This document shows, piece after piece, positions 56,975-64,000 of a DNA stretch of 64,000 nucleotides. Origin of the DNA: Winslowiella toletana (GTDB lineage Bacteria > Pseudomonadota > Gammaproteobacteria > Enterobacterales > Enterobacteriaceae); contig NZ_JAGGMQ010000001.1 in the NCBI RefSeq assembly GCF_017875465.1, forward strand, positions 3,658,001-3,722,000, read 5' to 3'. Below the pieces are notes generated by a model. That model did not search any database. It saw only the letters and a list, made by a program, of their open reading frames with translations, and was not told where the DNA came from. Positions within the stretch are counted from its first letter, which is position 1; every line of letters starts with the position of its first letter. The position numbers and the translations under genes are program-made.

Positions 56975-59388
56975 TTTGGCGCTGGTTCTGGCGTGAGTGG
57001 CGCTCGCCCTCACTGCTGATTGTCTGGCTGGCGCTGACACTGGCGGTTGCCTGCGTACTGGCGCTGGGTTCGCTTAGCGACCGTATGGAAAAAGGACTGA
57101 GCCAGCAGAGCCGTGATTTTATGGCCGGTGACCGTACGTTAAGCAGTTCCGGTGAAGTGCCGACGGAGTGGCTGGCGCAGGCACGGCGTGAGGGACTGCA
57201 GGTCAGCAGCCAGCTGAGTTTTATGACCATGACGTTTGCGGAGAATACGCCGCAACTGGCATCGGTAAAAGCGGTGGACAATGCTTATCCGATGTTTGGT
57301 CAGCTGACGACGGAACCGGCGAATCTGAAGCCGCAGGCCGGTACGGTGCTGGCGGCTCCGCGTTTGCTGGCGCTGCTGAATTTGAAAACCGGCGATATGC
57401 TGGATGTCGGCGATACATCGCTGCGTATTGCCGGAGTGGTTATTCAGGAGCCGGACGCGGGTTTTAACCCTTTCCAGACCGCACCGCGCCTGCTGATGAA
57501 CCTGGCGGATGTGGCGAAAACCGGCGCTATTCAGCCGGGCAGTCGCCTGACCTGGCGCTACAAATTTTCCGGCGAGGCGCCACAGCTCAGCCGCTACGAC
57601 AGCTGGATTGAGCCGCAGCTGAAGGCTAATCAGCGCTGGATTAGCGTTGATAACTCCGAGGATGCGCTTGGCCGCTCGATGCAGCGCGCGCAGCAATTTT
57701 TGCTGCTTTCCGCGCTGCTGACGCTGATGCTGGCGATCTCTGCGGTCGCCGTGGCGATGAGTCACTATTGCCGCAGCCGCTACGATTTAGTGGCGGTGCT
57801 GAAAACCCTCGGCGCCAACCGTGCGGCGCTGCGTAAGCTGATTGTCGGGCAGTGGCTGGCGGTATTATTACTGGCCGCAGTGGGCGGGAGTGTATTAGGG
57901 TTAGGATTTGAGGCGCTGCTATTGCAGATGCTGAAACCTGTGCTGCCAGCGGCGCTACCGCCATCCAGTATCTGGCCATGGTTATGGGCCATCGGTTCGC
58001 TATTTGTTATTTCATTGCTGGTGGGGCTGCGCCCTTATCGCTTGCTGCTGGCGACACAACCGCTACGGGTACTACGACGCGATGCAATTGCCAATATCTG
58101 GCCGCTGAAGTTTTATCTGCCGGTGATGGCGCTGGTGGTGACTGGTTTACTGGCGTTGCTGGTTGGCGGCAGCAAACTGCTGTGGGCGCTGGTGGCCGGG
58201 ATTGTTTTGCTGGCGCTGCTATTGGGGGCGGTGGGTTGGGGCGGCTTATTGCTGCTGCGTAAACTGTCGGTGCGTAATCTGGCGTTTCGCCTGGCAATTA
58301 ATCGCCTGCTACGCCAGCCGCTGACCACGCTGAGTCAGCTGGCGGCGTTTTCCCTGTCATTTATGCTGCTGGCGCTGCTGCTGGTGATGCGTGGCGATCT
58401 GCTGGATCGCTGGCAGAAACAGTTGCCGCCGGACAGTCCTAACTATTATCTGCTGAATATTGCCACTGAGCAGGTGCCGCAGGTCAAAGCGTTCCTGCAA
58501 CAGCATCAGGTTAAAACCGAAACCTTTTACCCGATTGCACGCGTGCGTCTTACTGAGACTAACGATAAGCCAGTGGATCCGGCGCAGGATAATACCTACA
58601 ACCGCGAAATCAATCTTACGTGGATGGCGCAGCCACCGGATAACAGTCCGGTGGTGGCTGGCAGCTGGCCGCCGAAACAGGGCGAAGTGTCGATGGCGGA
58701 AGAGCTGACGGAGCGGCTGGGACTTAAACTGGGTGATACGCTGACTTTTACCGGTGATACACAGAACTTCTCGGTCAAAATTACCAGCCTGCGTTCGATC
58801 GATCAGGAGAGTCTGCGGCCATTCTTCTTCTTTATCTTCCCGCCAGGCGCGCTCGATCAGCAGCCGCAAACCTGGCTGACCAGTTTCCGTATGGACAATA
58901 ATCCGGCGCTGCTGGCGCAGTTAAACCGCGCGTTCCCGACGCTCAGCCTGCTGGATATTGGCAGTATTTTGCGCCAGGTCGGGCAGGTGCTGACGCAGGT
59001 CAGTCAGGCGCTGGAGATTATGGTGGTGCTGGTTACCGCCTGTGGCGTACTGCTGCTGCTGGCCCAAATCCAGGTGGGAATGCGTCAGCGGCGTCAGGAA
59101 CTGGTAGTTTACCGCACGTTAGGCGCCAGTAAAAAGTTGCTGCGCGGCACGTTATGGAGTGAGTTTGCCATTCTGGGGCTGGTTTCCGGGGTTGCCGCTG
59201 CGATTGGGGCTGAGGCCGCGTTATGGGGATTACAACGTAAGGTGTTTGATTTCCCGTGGCAGCCTGATTTTACGCTGTGGGTAGTACTGCCATTTACCGG
59301 CGCGTTGTTGCTGTCGGTCTGTGGTGGCTGGATGGGCGTGCGGTTGCTGAAGGGTAAGGCATTGTTCAGAAGTTATTACGCTGGATAA
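56971..59388 (+). CDS. ybbP: ABC transporter permease YbbP (FtsX-like, ten-helix type)
   Basis: This 805-residue inner-membrane permease has two FtsX-type modules. The N-terminal helix is followed by a large periplasmic domain (about 40-245). Helices continue to about 480, then a second periplasmic part and a final group of three to four helices. The FtsX motif VAVLKTLGANRAALRKLIVG recurs near the end as VVYRTLGASKKLLRGTLW. ATG 56971 overlaps the ybbA stop. Partner and substrate as for YbbA. Confidence 0.95.
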   Translation: MIWRWFWREWRSPSLLIVWLALTLAVACVLALGSLSDRMEKGLSQQSRDFMAGDRTLSSSGEVPTEWLAQARREGLQVSSQLSFMTMTFAENTPQLASVKAVDNAYPMFGQLTTEPANLKPQAGTVLAAPRLLALLNLKTGDMLDVGDTSLRIAGVVIQEPDAGFNPFQTAPRLLMNLADVAKTGAIQPGSRLTWRYKFSGEAPQLSRYDSWIEPQLKANQRWISVDNSEDALGRSMQRAQQFLLLSALLTLMLAISAVAVAMSHYCRSRYDLVAVLKTLGANRAALRKLIVGQWLAVLLLAAVGGSVLGLGFEALLLQMLKPVLPAALPPSSIWPWLWAIGSLFVISLLVGLRPYRLLLATQPLRVLRRDAIANIWPLKFYLPVMALVVTGLLALLVGGSKLLWALVAGIVLLALLLGAVGWGGLLLLRKLSVRNLAFRLAINRLLRQPLTTLSQLAAFSLSFMLLALLLVMRGDLLDRWQKQLPPDSPNYYLLNIATEQVPQVKAFLQQHQVKTETFYPIARVRLTETNDKPVDPAQDNTYNREINLTWMAQPPDNSPVVAGSWPPKQGEVSMAEELTERLGLKLGDTLTFTGDTQNFSVKITSLRSIDQESLRPFFFFIFPPGALDQQPQTWLTSFRMDNNPALLAQLNRAFPTLSLLDIGSILRQVGQVLTQVSQALEIMVVLVTACGVLLLLAQIQVGMRQRRQELVVYRTLGASKKLLRGTLWSEFAILGLVSGVAAAIGAEAALWGLQRKVFDFPWQPDFTLWVVLPFTGALLLSVCGGWMGVRLLKGKALFRSYYAG

Positions 59389-59412
59389 AAAAGGGAGGCA
59401 GCGATGCCTCCC
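59387..59412 (-). terminator. purEK intrinsic terminator
   Basis: GGGAGGCA / TGCCTCCC stem with a four-base loop and six A residues on the left, that is, a T run for the leftward purEK transcript. It overlaps the ybbP stop codon. Confidence 0.87.
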
Positions 59413-59418
59413 ATCTGA

Positions 59419-60486
59419 TTAACCCAGTTTCTCGCAGGCCCAGGCGATACCGCTGGCATACTCCGGCGGTAACATTGGCGTCAGCGCGGTTAACGCTTTG
59501 CTCAGTTCGCCTGGCTGAACGTCATTCAGATTCAGGTGGCCCACTTTACGACCCGGACGCACTTCTTTCTCATACCAGTGCAAATTGACCAGCGGTTGCT
59601 GTAACCATTGCAGGTTGAGATCGGTGCCGATCAGATTCACCATCACCGACGGCGTGCTGACCACCGGTTTCGGCAGCGGCAGGTCGAGGATCGCGCGCAG
59701 ATGCAGTTCGAACTGACTGATGGACGCGCCATTTTGCGTCCAGTGGCCGCTATTGTGCACACGCGGCGCCAGTTCGTTAATCAGCAGACCTTGCGGAACC
59801 ACGAAACACTCCATCGCCATCACGCCAACATATTGCAGCTGGTTCATAATTGCGCCCAGCATCTGCTCAGCCTGCTGCTGCTGTGCGGCATCGGGTTGTG
59901 GCAGTACCACGCTGGTACGCAGAATGCCTTCCTGATGCAGGTTATGGGTCAGCGGATAGAACACCGTTTCGCCATTGTGACCACGGGCGCCAACCAGCGA
60001 AACTTCACCGGAAAAGTTAATACCCTGCTCAACAATGCACTCACCATAACAATCCTGCGGTAACTCGCTGGTCTGGCTGGCGCGTAAGCGCCACTGACCG
60101 CGGCCATCGTAGCCACCGGTACGGCGCTTAACGATCGCCAGTTCACCGAGCGACGCGAACACCTGCGGCCACTCTTCAGCAGACGCCAGCAGTTGCCATG
60201 GCGCGGTGGCCAGACCCAGCTGATCGAGCAGCTGTTTTTGCGTCAGGCGGTCCGCCAGCTGTGGGAAGATATCGCGGTTTACAAACGCCGGGTGACGCGC
60301 CAGCTCACGGGTTAATGCGGTTTCCGGCCAGCGTTCAATCTCGGCGGTAATCACACTTTGCTGGATCGGCAGCGTTTCCGGCTCGGCATCGAGGCCCACC
60401 GGATAGACCGCAATACCCAGCGGCTCACCAGCCTGGCGCAGCATGCGTCCAAGCTGACCGTTACCTAATACGCAAACCGGTTTCAT
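59419..60486 (-). CDS. purK: 5-(carboxyamino)imidazole ribonucleotide synthase
   Basis: This 355-residue ATP-grasp enzyme of de novo purine synthesis makes N5-CAIR from AIR, bicarbonate and ATP; PurE then rearranges it. The N terminus [20 protein letters not shown] is the dinucleotide-fold part. The ATP-grasp sequence [14 protein letters not shown] and the late [16 protein letters not shown] are conserved. The start overlaps the purE stop by four bases (ATGA). Confidence 0.97.
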   Translation of the reverse strand: MKPVCVLGNGQLGRMLRQAGEPLGIAVYPVGLDAEPETLPIQQSVITAEIERWPETALTRELARHPAFVNRDIFPQLADRLTQKQLLDQLGLATAPWQLLASAEEWPQVFASLGELAIVKRRTGGYDGRGQWRLRASQTSELPQDCYGECIVEQGINFSGEVSLVGARGHNGETVFYPLTHNLHQEGILRTSVVLPQPDAAQQQQAEQMLGAIMNQLQYVGVMAMECFVVPQGLLINELAPRVHNSGHWTQNGASISQFELHLRAILDLPLPKPVVSTPSVMVNLIGTDLNLQWLQQPLVNLHWYEKEVRPGRKVGHLNLNDVQPGELSKALTALTPMLPPEYASGIAWACEKLG

Positions 60487-60992
60487 GCATTACCCCGTGG
60501 ATCCGGATTGTTCAGCACCTCGTCGGTCTGGCTCTGACGCCAGTCAGCCAGACGTACCGCCAGCTCTGTATCATGGATGGCCAGAATCTGCGAAGCCAGC
60601 AGAGCAGCGTTTGCCGCACCTGCTTTACCAATCGCCAGCGTGCCGACCGGAATACCGCGTGGCATCTGCACGATCGAGTAGAGGCTGTCGACGCCGCTTA
60701 ATGCTGCGCTCTGCACCGGCACACCCAGCACTGGCAGTAGCGTTTTCGCTGCCAGCATACCTGGCAAATGCGCTGCGCCGCCGGCGCCTGCGATAATCAC
60801 CTGATAGCCATTGCCCGCAGCATTTTCCGCAAAGCTGAACAGTTTGTCCGGGGTACGGTGGGCTGAGACCACTTCAACGTCGAAAGGAACCGCAAGGCTG
60901 GTAAGGATTTCTGCGGCAAATTCCATAGTAGCCCAGTCACTTTTCGAACCCATAACAATGGCAATGCGGGCTGGGGCGGCGTTGGATGACAT
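60483..60992 (-). CDS. purE: N5-CAIR mutase PurE
   Basis: This 169-residue mutase converts N5-CAIR to CAIR. The conserved blocks [21 protein letters not shown] and [14 protein letters not shown] are present. The start at 60992 gives [20 protein letters not shown], as in E. coli, after AGGAGTC. It is the first gene of the purEK operon and is downstream of a PurR box. Confidence 0.97.
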   Translation of the reverse strand: MSSNAAPARIAIVMGSKSDWATMEFAAEILTSLAVPFDVEVVSAHRTPDKLFSFAENAAGNGYQVIIAGAGGAAHLPGMLAAKTLLPVLGVPVQSAALSGVDSLYSIVQMPRGIPVGTLAIGKAGAANAALLASQILAIHDTELAVRLADWRQSQTDEVLNNPDPRGNA

Positions 60993-61081
60993 GCGAGTCT
61001 GACTCCTGTGATTGTACAAACTTCACCCGCGCGACTTTAACAGGGCGGGTGGGAAGGGCAAAGAGAATAGCATGACTCGCC

Positions 61082-61101
61082 AGCAAGGAAAACGGTTGCG
61101 T
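61082..61101 (-). promoter_or_regulatory. PurR operator of purEK
   Basis: On the minus strand ACGCAACCGTTTTCCTTGCT agrees with the PurR consensus and with the E. coli purE operator. It lies about 90 bases upstream of the purE start, so purine repression of the operon is expected. Confidence 0.9.
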
Positions 61102-61143
61102 CGCCGTATCCGGCGGCAAAAGCCAGCTTTTTTAAAGTGTAAT

Positions 61144-61869
61144 TCAGAAAGGGAAAGTGCTGAGGGTCACTGCGTCGGCATCAACTGTAATCATTGAGCC
61201 TTCATGATGCCAGGCGCCCAGTACAACACGTTCGGCGCTGATATCACCGGTTTGCACCTGATGCACTGCCGGTCGGTGGGTATGGCCGTGAATCATCCAC
61301 TGCACCTGATGGCGCTGTATGGCGTCGATAACTGCCTGCTGATTGACGTCCATAATGGTTGCGGATTTGCTGCTATTGGCATTTTTACTGCCGGCACGCA
61401 TGCGTGCGGCAATGCGCTGACGAATAAACAACGGCAGAGCCAGAAACAGCTTCTGCAGCCAGCGCTGATGCACCTTACGGCGAAAACGCTGATAGCCTTC
61501 ATCATCAGTACACAGGGTGTCGCCATGCAGGATCAGCACGCGTTTGCCATACAGATCGAGCACCTTTTCTTCCGGTAGCAGTGTTATGCCGCTGGCGCGC
61601 GCAAAGCGGTGGCCGAGCAGAAAATCGCGGTTGCCATGGATAAAGTAGCAGGGGACGCCATGCTGTTTCACGGCCAGCAGTGCGGCGGCGATTTCAGCAT
61701 GCAGTGGTTGAGGATCGTCATCACCAATCCAGGCTTCAAACAGATCGCCAAGAATATACAGCGCGTCAGCATTCAGCGCCTCGCGCTGCAAAAAACGCAG
61801 AAAACCGGCAGTAATTGCCGGTTCTTCATGACACAGATGCAGATCTGCGATAAAAAGCGTGCGTGACAT
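61144..61869 (-). CDS. lpxH: UDP-2,3-diacylglucosamine hydrolase LpxH
   Basis: This 241-residue peripheral membrane metallophosphoesterase makes lipid X in lipid A synthesis. The metal-binding motifs are ADLHLCHEE (8-10), [28 protein letters not shown] and HGHTHRP. It starts on the last base of ppiB (TAATG overlap), so the two are translated together. Confidence 0.97.
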   Translation of the reverse strand: MSRTLFIADLHLCHEEPAITAGFLRFLQREALNADALYILGDLFEAWIGDDDPQPLHAEIAAALLAVKQHGVPCYFIHGNRDFLLGHRFARASGITLLPEEKVLDLYGKRVLILHGDTLCTDDEGYQRFRRKVHQRWLQKLFLALPLFIRQRIAARMRAGSKNANSSKSATIMDVNQQAVIDAIQRHQVQWMIHGHTHRPAVHQVQTGDISAERVVLGAWHHEGSMITVDADAVTLSTFPF

Positions 61870-62363
61870 TACTCGCTAATGGTCACTTTCTGGATCAGCA
61901 CGTCTTCTTTTGGCACATCCTGGTGCATGCCGCTGCGGCCGGTAGAAACGCCTTTGATTTTCTCAACCACGTCCATACCTTCAACCACTTCAGCAAACAC
62001 ACAATAGCCCCAGCCCTGCAGGTTTTCGCCGCTGAAGTTCAGGAAGTCATTATCCGCAACGTTGATAAAGAACTGAGCGGTGGCTGAGTGTGGTGCGGAA
62101 GTACGCGCCATTGCCAGTGTGCCCTTGGTATTCTTCAGGCCGTTGTTCGCTTCGTTACGGATCTCTTCTTTGGTATCTTTCTGCTTCATGCCAGGTTCAA
62201 AGCCGCCGCCCTGAATCATAAAGCCGTTGATGACACGGTGGAAAATGGTGTTGTCGTAGAAACCTTCACGACAGTAATCCAGGAAGTTCTGCACGGTAGC
62301 GGGAGCTTTATCGTCGAAAGTTTTGATAACGATATCGCCATGATTAGTCTGGAAAGTAACCAT
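61869..62363 (-). CDS. ppiB: Peptidyl-prolyl cis-trans isomerase B (cyclophilin)
   Basis: This 164-residue cytosolic cyclophilin has [19 protein letters not shown] with the catalytic arginine. [20 protein letters not shown] and the late [14 protein letters not shown] are also typical. It is upstream of lpxH and divergent from cysS, as in E. coli. The operon order is ppiB-lpxH. Confidence 0.97.
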   Translation of the reverse strand: MVTFQTNHGDIVIKTFDDKAPATVQNFLDYCREGFYDNTIFHRVINGFMIQGGGFEPGMKQKDTKEEIRNEANNGLKNTKGTLAMARTSAPHSATAQFFINVADNDFLNFSGENLQGWGYCVFAEVVEGMDVVEKIKGVSTGRSGMHQDVPKEDVLIQKVTISE

Positions 62364-62726
62364 AATCTCGTCCTGTTAAGGTGGGAGTTTTAAACGACTG
62401 TACCCACGGCAGAGTTGTAAAAATGCCGGGCCAGTTTAAATAGACGCCTCTTATATCACAAATTGTGATGACGCGTCAGCAGGTGAGAAAGTCGTAGTTG
62501 CAGCCATCTCCTTGCAATGCATCGCGCTTACGTTAACAATACGTCAAAATAACCCTTTATATACCCAGGTAATTGTCGTTGCGGCAAGGCAGCAAGGGCA
62601 TGAATCCCGATGAGCTGATTAAACTCAGTGATTCGGGTGAATGACCGCCGCTGACGCCGCTGCAACGTCAAGTACGCAGGGGATAATCAGTTTCGTTAAC
62701 CCGCACACGTAATACGGAATGTCTCA
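62364..62726. other. Intergenic region between ppiB and cysS
   Basis: These 363 bases hold both divergent promoters. A near-perfect dyad ATCACAA-A-TTGTGAT lies at about 62455-62469. A structured stretch occupies 62582-62684 (separate entry). No coding frame was supported. Confidence 0.6.
62582..62684 (+). repeat. Candidate structured repeat element upstream of cysS
   Basis: A nested hairpin is formed by GAATC...GATTC and TGAG...CTCA (62602-62635), followed by a GC-rich tail ending GTACGCAGGGGAT. From memory this resembles a dispersed non-coding element common in enterobacterial genomes, but only one copy is in this window, so that identity is not shown here. It could instead be part of the cysS leader. 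Confidence 0.4.
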
Positions 62727-64000
62727 ATGCTAAAGATCTACAACACCCTGAGTCGTCAAAAAGAGGAATTTAAACCTATCCATGCTGGTCAGATTGGCAT
62801 GTACGTGTGCGGAATTACCGTTTACGACCTGTGCCATATCGGCCATGGACGGACATTTGTCGCATTTGATGTAGTGGCGCGTTATCTGCGTTATAGCGGT
62901 TATCAGCTGAATTATGTACGCAATATTACCGATATTGACGATAAAATCATTAAACGCGCCAATGAAAACCGCGAAAGTGTTGAAACCCTGACTAACCGTA
63001 TGATTGCGGAGATGCATAAGGATTTCGCTGCGCTGAATATTCTGCCGCCGGACCAGGAACCACGCGCCACCCGGCATATCAGTGAGATTATCGAACTGGT
63101 CAGCAAGCTGATTGCACGCGAACATGCTTATGTCGCCAGTAATGGCGATGTGATGTTCTCCGTTGAGAGCGATGCGGATTACGGAAAATTATCCCGCCAG
63201 GATCTTGAGCAGCTGCAGGCTGGCGCACGCGTCGAAGTTGCTGAAGATGTGAAACGTAATCCAATGGATTTCGTGCTGTGGAAAATGTCAAAAGTTGACG
63301 AGCCAAGCTGGCCATCGCCATGGGGCGCAGGCCGTCCGGGCTGGCATATCGAATGTTCGGCGATGAACTGCAAACAGCTTGGCGATCACTTTGATATTCA
63401 TGGCGGCGGGTCCGATCTGATGTTCCCGCACCATGAAAACGAAATTGCGCAGTCGACCTGTGCGCATGACGGTCCGTATGTTAACTACTGGATGCACTCC
63501 GGTATGGTGATGATCGACCGTGAAAAAATGTCGAAATCACTGAATAACTTCTTTACCGTGCGCGACGTGCTGGCGCACTACGACGCAGAAACCGTGCGTT
63601 ATTTCCTGATGTCCGGCCACTATCGCAGTCAGCTGAACTACGGTGAAGATAATCTGAAGCAGGCGCGTGCTGCGCTTGAGCGTCTGTATATCGCGCTACG
63701 CAATACTGACGCCAGTGCTGATATCGCCGGTGGTGAAGTGTTTGACGTGCGTTTCCGTGAAGCGATGGATGACGATTTCAATACGCCAGAAGCTTACTCC
63801 GCGCTGTTTGATCTGGCGCGTGAAGTTAACCGTCTGAAAGCGGAAGATATGACTGCAGCGAATGGTCTGGCAGCGCGTCTGCGTCAGCTGGCTGGCGTGC
63901 TGGGGCTGCTGGAACAGGATCCTGAGCAGTTCCTGCAAAGTGGCGCAAACAGCAACGATCAGCAAGTGGCGGAAATTGAAGCGCTGGTCAAAATGCGCAT
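62727..64000 (+). CDS. cysS: Cysteinyl-tRNA synthetase (3' end outside window)
   Basis: This class I aminoacyl-tRNA synthetase is open to the window end (about 424 of roughly 460 residues). The zinc ligands are Cys28 ([10 protein letters not shown]) and the WHIECSAM and FPHHENE regions. The ATP-binding signatures are CHIGHGRTF (HIGH) and [10 protein letters not shown] (KMSKS). It starts [20 protein letters not shown] at ATG 62727. It is divergent from ppiB. Confidence 0.98.
   Translation, partial: MLKIYNTLSRQKEEFKPIHAGQIGMYVCGITVYDLCHIGHGRTFVAFDVVARYLRYSGYQLNYVRNITDIDDKIIKRANENRESVETLTNRMIAEMHKDFAALNILPPDQEPRATRHISEIIELVSKLIAREHAYVASNGDVMFSVESDADYGKLSRQDLEQLQAGARVEVAEDVKRNPMDFVLWKMSKVDEPSWPSPWGAGRPGWHIECSAMNCKQLGDHFDIHGGGSDLMFPHHENEIAQSTCAHDGPYVNYWMHSGMVMIDREKMSKSLNNFFTVRDVLAHYDAETVRYFLMSGHYRSQLNYGEDNLKQARAALERLYIALRNTDASADIAGGEVFDVRFREAMDDDFNTPEAYSALFDLAREVNRLKAEDMTAANGLAARLRQLAGVLGLLEQDPEQFLQSGANSNDQQVAEIEALVKMR

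Noticed and set aside
62455-62469. CRP site in the ppiB-cysS gap
   Set aside because: The dyad has TCACA on the left and TGTGA on the right, the reverse of the CRP layout, with a one-base centre; left as an unassigned palindrome.

Overview
The window is a chromosomal segment of an enterobacterium, most likely of the Erwiniaceae (Pantoea/Erwinia/Mixta type). Gene order follows the Escherichia coli lon-to-cysS region almost gene for gene: lon-hupB-ppiD-ybaV-fadM-queC-ybaE-cof, mdlAB-glnK-amtB-tesB-ybaY-atl-ffs, hha-tomB, acrBAR-ybaM-priC-ybaN-apt-dnaX-ybaB-recR-htpG, adk-hemH-gsk-ybaL-fsr-ushA, ybaK-chiX-ybaP, copA-cueR-ybbJ-qmcA-cnoX-ybbO, tesA-ybbAP and purKE-lpxH-ppiB-cysS. The cysteine desulfhydrase/Lrp pair between cof and mdlA matches the ccdA-ccdR arrangement described in Pantoea ananatis. 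Several E. coli genes of this stretch are missing (mscK, aes, ybaS/ybaT, fetAB, ylaB/ylaC/maa).

Layout. 0-17 kb: proteostasis genes (lon end, hupB, ppiD), queuosine and thiamine-related housekeeping, cysteine detoxification (ccdA/ccdR), the MdlAB exporter, the nitrogen module glnK-amtB with a sigma-54 promoter, acyl-CoA thioesterase and DNA-repair genes, then 4.5S RNA. 17.4-22 kb: AT-rich hha-tomB and an unknown gene, followed by a zinc-starvation cluster. This cluster is a three-gene metal ABC transporter preceded by a 40-residue membrane peptide, facing zinc-independent ribosomal proteins L31B/L36B; both ends carry the same Zur-like palindrome. 22-27 kb: acrAB with divergent acrR. 27-34 kb: replication restart, purine salvage, DNA polymerase III tau/gamma (with the programmed frameshift site), recombination and Hsp90. 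34-36 kb: a LysR regulator divergent from an unrecognised gene. 36-47 kb: adk, hemH, gsk, transporters, periplasmic nucleotidase, a PACE exporter with its LysR regulator, and the sRNA ChiX. 47-54 kb: copper efflux (copA with a CueR promoter and a probable CopA(Z) frameshift site; cueR), membrane quality control and CnoX. 54.5-55.6 kb: two tandem hok/sok type I toxin-antitoxin units. 55.7-64 kb: tesA/ybbAP, the purine pair purEK under a PurR box, lpxH, ppiB and the start of cysS.

Regulatory sites readable in the sequence include sigma-54 (glnK), sigma-32 (htpG), CueR (copA), AcrR (acrAB/acrR), PurR (purEK), two Zur-like boxes and a possible FadR site (fadM). A dispersed family of GC-rich double-hairpin repeats occupies at least four gene junctions. 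No tRNA, insertion sequence, CRISPR array or prophage was seen.
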